Shown one piece after another: positions 32,557-46,109 of a stretch of DNA of 64,000 bases (the first letter of the stretch is position 1; every line of letters starts with the position of its first letter). The stretch is from Beverwykella pulmonaria (Eukaryota > Ascomycota > Dothideomycetes > Pleosporales > Melanommataceae), in contig BCHH01000001.1 of NCBI GenBank assembly GCA_001599595.1, positions 3,625,068 to 3,689,067 on the forward strand, given 5' to 3'. The notes beneath the pieces are model-generated. The model saw only the letters and a program-made list of their open reading frames with translations, was not told where the DNA came from and did not search any database. The translations under genes were made by a program, and so were the position numbers.

Positions 32557-33579
32557 AAGCCTTTACGTGCAAGAGGTTGACAGTAACCATGAGGAACCGG
32601 AAGAGAACGTTGGAGCAAGATGACAATCAGATGATGGAAGCAAACAGATGGATATCATGTCATAGAATAGAATTATCGGCTACTCTTCCCAAAAACAGTC
32701 ATATCACCGGCTTGCCTCGGCGAACGGCTCGGTTCAACAATCAACAGCCCCCAATTCGAGCGCATCCACACCTCAAAACCCGCCCCAATACATTGGGAGG
32801 CGGAGTCCCAAGACACAACCCCCCATCACCCGATCCAAGCTCCGGCACAGCAACTAATCCCTGCACCCTACCACATGTCCAGGGAGTCCAAAAAAGCAGT
32901 TCTCGAAAACCTTTCGTTCGCAGCGCTGATTCGCCCGCCTGCAAGGCACAGCCAAGCCCTGATACGAACACGAACCACCCATAAGCGCTCACCTTACCGA
33001 ACACGCGGGGGGCGGGAGCTGTAACTCCCCAACCATGGGTTCGGGAAAGCGTACGCCGCTCACCCAACACGACCCATGTGCGGCGTAGCCTTCACACCTT
33101 TCCAGCTGATGCGACGGCAAGATGCAATCGCGAGCGAACGAACGAACGAGCGAGCGAAAAGTCTCGGGTTTCTGCCTTGCGCGTCAGATGAGTGAGCGCC
33201 ATTGGTGGAGCAGCCTAGTGGTTCACGGAAATGAGCGGCGTGATTGGTCGATTGGCGCTGGGGCTGAGATAGAATCCATTTTCCAATTTTGGACTACGAG
33301 GTAGTGCTAGTGGGGGGTTTACTTAAAAGGATATGGCCCCGATGGTTTTATTATGGGAAGCGCGAGAAAGAGAAGATTGTGCAGTGATTTGTATCTTGTT
33401 AATTGTTTGGTCTCCTGTTTGTCGCGCGGGTTGGCAAAGACCAAAGAGCAACCCGAGGTATCGTCGACATACCACCTTGTCAAAATAGTTTTGGAAGAGC
33501 TTGGGAAGAGAGTCCGCTAAACATTCATTGTCCACGGGAATAAGGGAATTCCAATCTTGACTAGTATCACAAATCGACA
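32557..33579. other. Intergenic region with a small GCGA/ACGA repeat
   Basis: 1 kb without a supported gene. At about 33130-33157 lies a simple repeat of CGAA/CGAG tetranucleotides. The region before 33580 is the promoter of the oxidase. Confidence 0.45.
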
Positions 33580-35607
33580 ATGGCTTCGAACGAGAGGGTC
33601 GCGCTGCTGAACGAGAAGTTCGTGCAGCTAGATACAAGAAGTAATAGCGATAGGACACCAACAGATATCAAGAGATGGATTGGGGGTTGGAGAATCGCAT
33701 CGAACGAAAATGAAAGACGACGTTCTTGCGGTTTGATCCTCTCCGGCATACTCACTCTCTTGGGAATTCTCTTCATCTATATCGTATATCCCTCCTTCTC
33801 GAGTCCAATTTTCGACGACGAAACACCCTTCAACGACGATTTCAATGCTCTCTCCAACTACACATGCATTCCGGGACAATCATGCTGGCCTTCTACAAGC
33901 GAATGGAGCGCATTCAATCGGAGTATCAGCGGGGCCCTCAAGAACACCATCCCATGGGCCGCACCGTGCTACGCTGGCGCATCTAGCAAAGAGTGCCAGG
34001 CTGTTGCAGCAGACTACATGGACAGCATAGCAAGAACGAAACAGTACGGTGCCATGGAGTTCCTCGACTGGGAGACGTGTGGCGATTCGAACTGCTACCT
34101 CAACTCCTTCTCGCCCTCCTCTCCAGTATCTGGCGCTTGCTCGCTCGGTCGGCTCTCTACATATTATGTGGAAGCACGGAGTGCTGAGGATATCAGCAAG
34201 ACACTGGGTTTTGTTCGTGAGCATGGAATTCGAGTGTCGATAAAGAATTCCGGCCATGATTACTTTGGGCGCAGCAATGCGGCGAACTCGCTAGCTATAT
34301 GGACACACAATATGAAGGATACGCAGTATCACGCGACGTTCACTCCGAAAGGTTGCAAGACGCAGTATAAGAATGTTGGCGAAATCGGCGCCGGTATCTC
34401 TGCGCAGGAAGCGTGGGAGTTCTTCGAGCCTCTCAATATGTTGGTTACTGTTGGTGCGGTCAGCTCTGTGGGTATTGCAGGAGGCTTTGGTCAAGGCGGA
34501 GGCCATGGTCCCCTTGGTCCTACGTGGGGCTTGATGGTGGATAACGCCATTGAGTTCGACGTCGTTACCGCTAATGGCCAAGCTCGCACCATCAACGAAT
34601 GCACGGATCCGGACCTTTTTTGGGCGATGCGTGGAGGTGGCGGAGGAACGTACGCCGTTCTTATATCTTACAAGTTCCAACTGCACCCTGCAGTGCCCTT
34701 GAACGTATACAGTTTCCAAGCGCACTTCCCCATGCCAGAAGGCGCTCTCGATATTACAGAGTCTAAACCCCACCGAGACATCATCACCGCGCTTGCTCTC
34801 AACCAAACCCTCTTCGCCTCGCACGGCATTGCAGGGTACAACTTCTTCCTACCCGACCACATGGTGTCGCTCCAACTCTTACCAAGCACCGACACGACAG
34901 CCATCCAGAAGATTACTGCGCAATGGCACGACTTCCTAACCGCCTATCCGGGTCTCAACATCACTGATAATTCATACCACATCTTCCCGAAATTCTCCCA
35001 ATGGCACACCTTCACCGAAGCCCCCTCCATTGCGCGCAACGGTCCCGTCGGTCTCGGAATAGCTGAATCGGGGCGCTTCATCCCCCGCTCGCTCTTCTCA
35101 ACACCCTCCGACATCTCCTCCCTCGTTAATGCCGTTGTAACCGCCATGCAGTTCTCCTACACCAACCGCGGCGGCGGCAGCGCACAACTCTACGCTACAG
35201 GCCCCGTCAACCAGCCCGACAATACCAAAACTGGCGTGCACCCCTTATGGCGTGATACTCTCTGGGAAGTCATCATGGGCGGGATATGGACGTCCAACAC
35301 CCCCGCCACCGTCCGAACGCAAATACAAAATACGATTTCGGCGGCGATCCAGCCGTTCAAAGCACTGACGCCAGGCGGGGGGTGCTATGTGAATGAGGGG
35401 GATTGGACGGAGGAAAATTGGCAGCAGACGTTCTTTGGGGATAATTACAGAAAGTTGTTGGCGGTGAAGAGGAGGTGGGATCCTACGGGTTTGTTTAATT
35501 GTTGGAAGTGCGTCGGTTGGACCGGATATGAGGATCAAATGTATAGCTGCTATGCGCAGAGTCGGAAGGTGCCCGAACCTACGATTCCGTTGGGTCCTGT
35601 TGGATGA
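33580..35607 (+). CDS. Membrane-anchored FAD-linked oxidase, BBE/VAO-like
   Basis: A single exon of 675 residues. A type II signal anchor (about residues 50-70, CGLILSGILTLLGILFIYIV) follows a basic cytosolic tail, so the catalytic part probably faces the lumen or outside. The FAD-binding domain contains IKNSGHDYFGRS (His226, the usual 8-alpha-histidyl FAD attachment) and GIAGGFGQGGGHGPLGP. The second covalent cysteine of bicovalent BBE enzymes is absent: the region reads TVGAVSSVG. The C-terminal BBE block is YVNEGDWTEENWQQTFFG, followed by LLAVKRRWDPTGLFNCWKCV. Several N-glycosylation sequons (NYT, NRS, NQT, NIT) fit secretion-pathway exposure. The substrate cannot be inferred. Confidence 0.88.
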   Translation: MASNERVALLNEKFVQLDTRSNSDRTPTDIKRWIGGWRIASNENERRRSCGLILSGILTLLGILFIYIVYPSFSSPIFDDETPFNDDFNALSNYTCIPGQSCWPSTSEWSAFNRSISGALKNTIPWAAPCYAGASSKECQAVAADYMDSIARTKQYGAMEFLDWETCGDSNCYLNSFSPSSPVSGACSLGRLSTYYVEARSAEDISKTLGFVREHGIRVSIKNSGHDYFGRSNAANSLAIWTHNMKDTQYHATFTPKGCKTQYKNVGEIGAGISAQEAWEFFEPLNMLVTVGAVSSVGIAGGFGQGGGHGPLGPTWGLMVDNAIEFDVVTANGQARTINECTDPDLFWAMRGGGGGTYAVLISYKFQLHPAVPLNVYSFQAHFPMPEGALDITESKPHRDIITALALNQTLFASHGIAGYNFFLPDHMVSLQLLPSTDTTAIQKITAQWHDFLTAYPGLNITDNSYHIFPKFSQWHTFTEAPSIARNGPVGLGIAESGRFIPRSLFSTPSDISSLVNAVVTAMQFSYTNRGGGSAQLYATGPVNQPDNTKTGVHPLWRDTLWEVIMGGIWTSNTPATVRTQIQNTISAAIQPFKALTPGGGCYVNEGDWTEENWQQTFFGDNYRKLLAVKRRWDPTGLFNCWKCVGWTGYEDQMYSCYAQSRKVPEPTIPLGPVG

Positions 35608-36644
35608 AGGAGAAAGGGGTTCATTCGTTTTCGTTCACGCTTTCATCCTTCTTGTACCATTTTAGAGTGTAAACATTCTGCTACGGTCTTGGAGTTGTGT
35701 GTATGTAGGTGTATGGGTTGCATGGCTGTACGAGTGTCTGGGAGCATAGTTTTGGCGTACGGGTCGAACACCTAGAGGTTCTGTTCAATGGTTACTTTGA
35801 TGTTACAACTTACCGCAAGGAGATGATTCTAATTGATATGTTTTCGCAAGAGTCTTGCCGCGCCAAAGGTCTACGCTGTTTGTGTCGCGAGTTGGTGATG
35901 CTAAAGGAGTCGCTCAGTAGTTTGCGAGGCTCATAAAGATGCAAAGCGTCATTGCTGGGTCATTTTCAGCGCACAATGGAGCAGATGATTCTAAATTTCT
36001 GACGGGATTCATACCAGAATCTTGATTATTCAAACGAGCTTACAAATGCTGTGGCTCTCTATTTGGAAAAACAGCAGGAGCTCATGGAAAGAAGCAGGGC
36101 GTTCCGCCTGATTGCTATAATTTTTCCTCTTGCTTAGCCTATCATTAAATGCAGACTTCACGAATCGCTCAAGATAACGAAAGGAATGAAACAATATTTC
36201 CATGTCGCAGAGACGAAGGAAAAAAATCGAGTTGACTGCAATTACGACAAGACCCGAAAATGAATCTGCATCTGCCATTGCAATAAGTCATTGACTGGAA
36301 TGTTTTCTCGAAGATATCCTATCCCAGATTCAGCGCAGAGCACGATTCAAATGCCAGCCCATAGCTCTTCAGACGCTGGCACACCTCCACAGGCACAAAC
36401 CTAATCCCCATATGCGACACAAACCACGCTTGCTGATCGCAATAATCTCCAGGATAGCATTGTAGAGATCCATACAGTCTGCATATGGCCTGCACACCAT
36501 ACTCGAATCCAGGGCAATTCCTACCATCCCTCCCCATCAAACAGCCTCTAGGTGGAGTCTTAGATCGCAATCTAGATAATCCTGGGTCAGCCCACATTAT
36601 TCCCTGCCATCTGATCCATGCTCGTCATCCTCTTACACAACATT
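35608..36644. other. Intergenic region
   Basis: 1 kb. On the minus strand, 36319-36597 is open but has no recognisable domain, and its start is not an ATG with good context. Nothing else is seen. Confidence 0.4.
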
Positions 36645-37485
36645 CTAACTGTGGCAAGCCTCTAGATAACTCTTCAACTTCCGGATAGCGCCTTGATCGA
36701 GCGTCTGTGCACAGGCGGGCGACTCCACATGCTGGAACAAGCTCGACAATTTGGAAAATACCTGCTCACAAGTTGGGCACCTGAAAGGGTAGAAAAATCG
36801 GCCGTAGCGATTTTGCAGGTTCGAGCCTATGAGCAAGTCGTCGTGATAGTCCCTGTCGATGAAGTGCGGCCAAGAGTGGCAGTTGGCGGCAATAGCGTTG
36901 ATGTCTCTTTTGCCGATCCCCGACCTGCAGGCCCCTTGTTCGATATGTATGATCTGATTTGTTGATTCAGTGAAGGTATAATGAAGGAGAGAAAGCTGGG
37001 TACGCACCATACCTCCGTAAGTCTTGAACATCTGGTAGCAGCCAAGACACTCGTACTCAGCGGACTTGTGAACCAACTTGTGCTGCATGTCGTTAGCTTT
37101 TCCTTCAGACTGACGTAACGATACAGAGTTCAACGCACAAATGTCAAGTTGGAAGACGAATCAAAATGGCGCTCGCAGACAGTGCAGACATTGTAGTCAC
37201 GGACATGCTGCCAATATCCGGAATCAGGAGACCAGAATGCGCCTATACCGTCATCGCAACCTTGACACGCTATACGACAGCCCTCTGCACGAAAATGCTC
37301 CAGAAGTTGGCCCCAAGATTCGCCATCGAAATTGCAGTCAGGGCATTCATGATGCGATGAAGAGTCCTCGATATGTTGACAGTAGGCCTTGTGAGTTTTA
37401 AACAGTCGGTTGCAGCGATAGCACTTCCTACGTGTCGTTTAGCTATAAGCAGAAGAAACACTTGCCTGCGTGCTTACACTGTCAT
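36645..37485 (-). CDS. C2H2-type zinc-finger-like protein with multiple Cys/His pairs
   Basis: Four exons (37478-37485, 37139-37427, 37008-37082, 36645-36953) give 226 residues, and every junction keeps phase. Exon 1 is only 8 nt (ATGACAGT). The protein begins MTVKCYRCNRLFKTHKAY, then QHIED, HECPDCNFDG, LLEHFRAEGC, NVCTVCERHFDSSSNL, AEYECLGCYQMFKTYGGM, IIHIEQGACRSGI, and finally FRCPTCEQVFSKLSSLFQH. This Cx2C..H pattern is a known fungal family related to C2H2 fingers (variant spacing; 'GGM..H.E.G.C.SGI' is its signature). It is probably a nucleic-acid or protein-binding factor; no function is established. Confidence 0.75.
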
Positions 37486-37590
37486 CTTGAAAGGCTCCTA
37501 GGATGATTATACGCTGTCCTTCCTGCGTGTTGGCGGACGAGCTTTATGGACGAGCTGGGTGTGATAGGAGTATTTGTCAATGTGTCACAT

Positions 37591-37632
37591 ACGTCACGTG
37601 TTCTACCCTATGTCACGTGTCCCACGTGACAT
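37591..37632. promoter_or_regulatory. Cluster of CACGTG E-boxes with a perfect inverted repeat
   Basis: ACGTCACGTG at 37591-37600 is followed by ATGTCACGTG (37610-37619), spacer TCC, and CACGTGACAT (37623-37632), an exact 10-bp inverted repeat. (G/A)TCACGTG is the core site for bHLH/bHLH-ZIP factors and centromere-binding factor Cbf1. The cluster lies upstream of the zinc-finger gene (minus) and of the membrane-protein fragment (plus). Confidence 0.7.
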
Positions 37633-37961
37633 ACCATATGTCCTATTCTAGCTAGCTCACCCTTCATGGGTATACCGGTATATAGTCGTCGTGCGAGCAG
37701 TCAGCTCTTCACGGCTTTCACACTCTTTATACACACTTTACCCATCAGACAGTTGACTTCCGCTTCTCATCGTGACACAATGTGCTACACTAACTCTGAG
37801 CGCGCCCCTCTACCTCAGCAATGTATCACAACACCATCTCTGAGAGCATATGACACACAATAGCTCTTCCATCTTCCGCACTCCAACTGTTTCTCTCCAG
37901 TGCCCATGGCTTTCTAATTCCCCAATTCTTACCCAGCCTCCCAGCTAGCCCAGAAATATGA

Positions 37962-38609
37962 GCGCGCACCACTCTTCTTTCTAATCCCCATGCCTTCAGC
38001 CGTCCAAACAACACCTACATCCCTCACGTCTATTACGAAGCAACTTACCACGGGGACCACGTGTCCTCGTACCTGCAACGCTTCCACGCCTACCTTGGCC
38101 ATATATATCTGCTCTGTGTGATGGAGGCGCTGGTACAGGGAATTGCTGTGACGCAGATTCTGAAGAAGGAATATGATGAGCATTGGTATCGGTTATGGAT
38201 TTGGGACACTTATGCTTGGTCGTGAGTATGGTATTTAGGTTTAGTCCTGTGAGTCTTACTCTTACATACCTTGATTCTATGTCCTGAAATACTTTCGATA
38301 CAAACACGACATAAATGAACAGAATGGACAGATTAATGACAGCCTTCTGCGCTACGACAGCTCACACGTAATATGCAACTTATCTCTTCCACTCTCCAAA
38401 TAGTCATAAACTCTCTGATCTCGGGCTTTCTTGCTATCGCCTGCGTATCCTACGGCACCTACGAAATCCGTCGCTGCTATTTCTTGCATTTCCGGCCGCG
38501 GACCCACGTAGCTTACGTCGTAATGTTTTTGTGGAATTTCGTGGACATGATGTTCGTGGGGTGTATTGAGTGGGTAGCTTGGACGCGGAGCTTTAATTTG
38601 CCTAGATAG
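37962..38609 (+). CDS. Multi-pass membrane protein, incomplete or broken gene
   Basis: Two coding-like segments. Segment 1 (37962-38221) reads HAFSRPNNTYIPHVYYEATY, then HGDHVSSYLQRFHAYLGHIY, LLCVMEALVQGIAVTQILKK, EYDEHWYRLWIWDTYAWS. It has an upstream in-frame stop (TGA 37959) and no ATG, and ends at a good donor (TC|GTGAGT). Segment 2 (about 38343-38609) reads LQIVINSLISGFLAIACVSY, then VAYVVMFLWNFVDMMFVGCI. Candidate acceptors at 38342 and 38360 do not match the phase of that donor. Either an upstream exon and another junction exist, or the gene has decayed. I do not recognise the family; at least three membrane helices are evident. Confidence 0.4.
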
Positions 38610-39133
38610 GGGTATATGATAGTGTCCGCGGTTGTGTATGCGTGATGCATGGTGGTGTGGTTGGACATGAGGTGAATGGATAGTTTCAGGGTGGTGCGGA
38701 GGGGCGGGGGATAGCAGAGGAGGACAGCGAGGTGGTAGATTTGCGTGTTATATAAATTACAGTCTTTTGTCAAGGTCAGCGTTGTTGCAGAGAGAGCTCT
38801 AAGAATGCTCTGCAGTGATATTTGCGATTCATAGGTTCCTTTTCTCGAAAGAGAAGCAGCGAAGACCTGCGGACGCGGCTTTTGCGGTGAACAATTTGAA
38901 GGCTTACCTGCTAGCATGTTAAAAGGACATGATTGGACTTGATCTTGGAAAATCGAAGAGAAAGAGTTATTATTGTGCACGAGCTGAGTCAATTTCTCTT
39001 CTCTGGACTTACAATAATGCTCTCAGCGTACATTTGGATGATTACTGCCGTCTGCGATGTCAATTATCCGAAACTTAGGTTCACGTTTGGATATCATGGT
39101 CGTCATGTTGAATTATCAAGCTTCTCAAGTAAT
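38610..39133. other. Intergenic stretch
   Basis: No supported gene or RNA. Confidence 0.35.
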
Positions 39134-39403
39134 CTATAGGCGTCCAGTGTCTGGGTTCCCGAAGGGAGAAATATTGTGACTAGACATAACATAAGCAGCT
39201 ACCGTTACCTTCTCGCTGTCAGGTAGCCTGATCTCGACCTCTTCGATTCTCACATACACTTCGTTTTGGATACCGGCAATAAGGACGCTATCCACGGTAG
39301 TCTCTTTCTTCCTGCGAGCAATAGTAGGCCTTTCCTTATACGTTATCACTGTCCTAAAATGACGCCGAAGCGTAGCGCGAGTCTTGCGTGTTGTGATTTC
39401 CAT
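39134..39403 (-). CDS. Small hypothetical basic protein, doubtful
   Basis: 89 residues from ATG 39403: a basic N-terminus (MEITTRKTRATLRRHFRTV), then IAGIQNEVYVRIEEVEIRLP. It reads like protein, and a donor-like AAG|GTAACG occurs after SEK, so the gene may continue past an intron. No family is recognised. Confidence 0.25.
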   Translation of the reverse strand: MEITTRKTRATLRRHFRTVITYKERPTIARRKKETTVDSVLIAGIQNEVYVRIEEVEIRLPDSEKVTVAAYVMSSHNISPFGNPDTGRL

Positions 39404-40508
39404 AGTCCCTTACATGCTTTTGAGCCCTAGAACCTTTCCCAGTATGAGAGCATCATGGGACAGTAGACAAAGACCGGAGCATCTGGGGTAATCTCATGGT
39501 ATAAATCTTGCTTCGACTAGTGATGGCTGAGGGCCAGTGATACAGTCGCAGGTCCTCGGGGTGTATTTCTTTTTCGGATTGTCGGCCATGGCAAAGGCGG
39601 GTCTCGGGTGGCTGTGTTACAGAAGGTTGCTGAAACCGAGACACTAGAAGAATGGTACGAGAAGTAGAAATAGGAGTCTAGAGTGGCGTATAGGTCCTGG
39701 GGAAGAAATTGAATACTTGAAGATAGTGGGATTGAACTACGTTGAGACATGTCTTTCGTCTTTCGCAGGCACTCATGCTACACTCCAGAGTTTGGCCGCC
39801 AAAAGTGGCGAGTGAATTCACTGGTTGTCGAGTATGCCTGCCGAATCTCGGTTGTGATGACCTGAGAGTGATCCATTCCAGCGAGGAGAGCGGAAGGCAT
39901 TGTTCCTTTTTGAATTCTCGCCAGGTATGCTTCAGCATTGCACCTGAGCTGGAAGGTATACGATGCTTGGCGCAGGCTATTCGTGGCGTAAGTGAGGCGG
40001 AAGCACCAGGTTGAATATACCAGGCGCCAGGCAGACGCTCGTTTCACACAAAAGCCTCGTGAGACAGCACGGGCAATATCGATTTGTGTGAAAGCGGCGG
40101 TAAATACAGTTGAAGAAGGCGGCAGTACTCCGTGGCAACACCAACGTCGAAAAGTGGCGGCTATGGCGAGTTTCAATAGAGTATTTGTGAGCAGCTCCAG
40201 CGCCTTCGATCGGTTTCTGTGTGGTGTTGCGGCTTTTGGCCGGGGGCCCGTGCGCGCACTAAAATCCGCGTAGGCTGGCTACCTAGCCTTGTCCAAGCTC
40301 TTGACCTTTCACCTCTAAACATCACCGCCGCCGCAGCTACTTAAACACCACCCTGCCTCCTCTGCTGCCTCCATCTCCGCCCATCGTCCTCCCCTCCCCA
40401 CCCAACTCACCTCCCCACTCCACCCACTGCTGAGCTCCAGCAAGCCGCTCTCTGCACTCGCAAAAGCACACTCATTGAGCACATAGTATCGCCAGGTGAA
40501 CTCCCATC
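39404..40508. other. Upstream region of CDC48
   Basis: No supported gene. Between 40360 and 40450 the sequence is very C/T-rich (CCTCCCCTCCCC-like), a common core-promoter/leader signature of highly expressed fungal genes, matching the CDC48 gene that starts at 40509. Confidence 0.5.
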
Positions 40509-43250
<2,742 letters not shown>

Positions 43251-44332
43251 GGGAGTCGGATTTTCGCGTTCCCGAGTTCATACGGCGGGTTTCAGGCAGT
43301 CATTTGGCACTCACATTTCTTACACGTTACGGGAATCTGAATAGACTGAGTCGACCGACTTTATTTCTACGGCGAATGACATGTAGGCGCCTCTGGTGGA
43401 TGAGGAATGCCCTTTGCTATCATGGTCTTTTGTAAAGACCTGCATGACAGGTGTATATGATATATTAGCTTCAGACGCGATAGCGTGGATATGAGAATGG
43501 AAGATTAGAGATTTCGACTGTTGGTGGCTGTTTCAATTTGTGACGTTTGCCTTTGACTTTGCCGCTGGGCTTTCTGAACCATGCTGTTGTGCAGCGCTAG
43601 TGTAACTCCAAGATGGCTGCAAGGCGCGCAGTTCCCCACTTTGAGACCCAAATCCCAGGTTTTGTTATCTCGTGGACACGACCAGAAGTAACAGCAAGTA
43701 AGCTAACCCATTCCCTAACCTATTTTTAGTACAACCTCCTTTCATTCCCATAACCCCGGAAATATCTAGAAAATAAGACGGACAAGAGTGGACAAGCCCC
43801 TAATACCATCACCCTGAGTCGCGCGGTCCATGGAAGGTGCTGGAGTTGGAGTCAAAGTTTTGCAGTCTATCGAAGCAGTTGAAACAGAAGTTGAAATCAG
43901 TCGAGGTCAGTCGGGAGAGAACCGGCAGGGTCAAAGGGAGCGGTATCGAATTGGATTGCACTGAGTGTATCATGTTGAACTGTACTTGGAGTGTCGTGGA
44001 TTGCACCTGGACGCTCGTGAACCGTGTTGGTCCTATTTTGAGTTGCATGTAAAGGACCGAAGGGAGGAGAGCGCTGCTAGCGCCACATTGGACCATACTG
44101 GGTGTATCTTGTTGAATTGTATCACCGAAGCCATTCGAAACCGCACTCCCAAGGTCATCTTGAATCGCTTTCCATTCTCCAACCAGCTCTCCATCCAGTT
44201 CTTCGATAGCTCCTTTGTTCACCAGTGGGCTTACGCTCCTTGTTGAGTCCTCTTCGCTCGTGTCTCCAGCTATAGCGCCGGGACGCCGTTAGCATAAGTA
44301 CTCTTTCCCTGGTGTGTATACTGAAAACTATA
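43251..44332. other. Intergenic region between CDC48 and SUS1 (convergent)
   Basis: 1.1 kb. Open frames on both strands at 43809-44246 lack starts, domains or splice support. I see nothing else. Confidence 0.4.
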
Positions 44333-44860
44333 TCACTTGTCCTCGCCCTCGACCGTGATCTCGCAGACTCTGTCTAGCTCGCGCCGTACAACGCGGACAC
44401 CTTCTCTGATGGCACGCTCAGGGATGCGTAGGTCGAAGTCGGAGGGGTCGGCGTGTGCGTTTCCATTTCCATTTCCGTTTCCGCTGCCATTCACGCCGTT
44501 CACCCCATTGCTGTTACCGTTTGTGACGCCATTGCTCTTCTCTGGACTCCCCTCCTCTCTGTCTTTCGACGAGCTTGGACTTGTTGAATTTCCTGCAGCT
44601 GTCTCGCCTGTCCTTATTCTCTCGAGCACCCGCGCGTTGAGTTCGGCCACGGTGGTGCATTCCCCTGATCGTAGGAGGGACGTCATGTATGCTTTGAGGT
44701 CGGCGATCCAACCTGTGGCCTGCAGTTCGTGCTCGAGGGTGGCTTCAATGGTGCGAATTCCGGACCCAGAGAGGAGGGCCGAGTAGATGCTGTTGCGGAG
44801 GTCGGGGGGAATGGGGAGGGGTGTTGTGGCGGGGATGCTGAGGGATTTGGAGGCCGACAT
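44333..44860 (-). CDS. SUS1: Sus1/ENY2-like SAGA and TREX-2 subunit with a low-complexity insert
   Basis: Sus1/ENY2 is a small helical subunit of the SAGA deubiquitinase module and the TREX-2 mRNA export complex. The helix order fits: PPDLRNSIYSALLSGSG, IRTIEATLEHELQATG, WIADLKAYMTSLLRSGECTT, VAELNARVLERIRTG, and finally IPERAIREGVRVVRREL. These correspond to ENY2's 'LR..I...L..SG', 'L...L...L.ESGW', 'L......EVIR..G', 'TV.EL...I.P.G' and 'VPE.VK.ELL.RI'. Oddity: residues about 85-140 are a Ser/Gly/Asn-rich insert (GNGNGNGN) between the last two helices; the usual protein is about 100 residues and this is 175. Single exon, whereas many SUS1 genes have introns. Confidence 0.65.
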   Translation of the reverse strand: MSASKSLSIPATTPLPIPPDLRNSIYSALLSGSGIRTIEATLEHELQATGWIADLKAYMTSLLRSGECTTVAELNARVLERIRTGETAAGNSTSPSSSKDREEGSPEKSNGVTNGNSNGVNGVNGSGNGNGNGNAHADPSDFDLRIPERAIREGVRVVRRELDRVCEITVEGEDK

Positions 44861-46109
44861 TCTGGAGGTGGTGGGAGGTAAGTGGTAGGCGGTTGTAGGT
44901 CGGAGTTATTGAGGTTGGTGTGGTTTGCGGGACGGGGAGCTCGTGCTCGCTCGGTGGTAGACGGCTCGAGTGCTGGGCACCACCCGCTCTTGTCGCATAC
45001 AGTTGGACGTAGTAGCTTTGAACCGATAGTTTTGCCTTGTGATTCGAATCGAGTGGGTTTGATGTCCAGGACTCGTGATCCTGTGTCTCGGTGCTAGGGT
45101 GGGATATCGTTCTGTATCGGGTATTCTTCCAAGATTGCTTGTTCCGGCTCAATGTCCACCGCCACCTCCAAGAGGAAAAGAGCCGTTTCTTTCCGGGGCG
45201 ACCGCCGAGGGATATGCACGCTTTGGTGTGCGTGTGAGCCCGTGACGCTGAAATTGCTCAAATTTGATGTGGAGGCTGGGTGCTGGATGTCTTCTTTGGA
45301 GCGGCTTGCCCGCTCGCTGAGAGCTCTTGGAGAAGTCGCTGTCAGTCGAGTCTGGCCCTGACGAGACGGAAATGAGTGCCAGTAGTGTCGCCCTACGGTG
45401 GCCTATCGCACGTCCTGGGCGGGAGGCTGCTGCATACAATACAATCAACAAGGTAAAGCAGTCTGCGCGGAGCATCGTGCAGTAGTTTCTATTGTGACCG
45501 GGTGGCCCGTGCGCCAGGACCCGCATCGCAGCCGCCGAGCAGGAAGCAGGAATGTAACATGCGCCTCGTCGACGACGCTCCTCTCTCTGCCCTCTTTGCA
45601 TCCCCGAGAACTGCACTGTGCGGCTTTTTATATACCGGCTGCGTGCAGTTCCGTCTGAATATTGCCCGCTGGCCGCCTCGCTCCGTATCCTGTCGTCTTT
45701 TCCTCCACCTTCCGCCAGCGCCTCCATCTCAGGCCTCGCACAGCAGCATCCCTTCGCGCCCACCTCTCCAGCCTCGCCTCGCCCGCGCACACGCTCCCAC
45801 GCCCGCATCCCCACGCTGGCACGACGTCGCTGCAGTCGCCGACGCTGTATCTGACACAGGCTCCCAGCTGTTGAGTTCCACACCTGCGCGAGGATCAGGG
45901 CCGCGAAACGAGCCTTCTCAATCTCGCTTCGTCTCAGCAGGCCCTGGCTTCACCACGCCCACGACCACCGGGGGCCAAGACCACGACTCGCCGCATCGTC
46001 GACGACACGCTGGTGATAACGGCGAGGCTTCCCCTCCCGAGAGCTGTCTTCGAGGCCTTGGCGCTCCCCAGCTCTCTTCCACCACCACCACCACCTACCC
46101 AACCACACC
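44861..46109. promoter_or_regulatory. Long upstream region of STE50 with an overlapping upstream ORF
   Basis: 1.25 kb between divergent SUS1 and STE50. From about 45560 the sequence is GC-rich and open in a frame (ATG 45559 to stop 46236) that overlaps the STE50 start at 46110 in a different frame. If the STE50 transcript starts upstream of 45559, this would be an upstream ORF reducing translation. A (CCA)n run (ACCACCACCACCACC) lies at about 46080-46095. Confidence 0.4.

Noticed and set aside
43809..44246. Open frames on both strands after CDC48
   Set aside because: No domain or splice support, and the two overlapping frames exclude each other.
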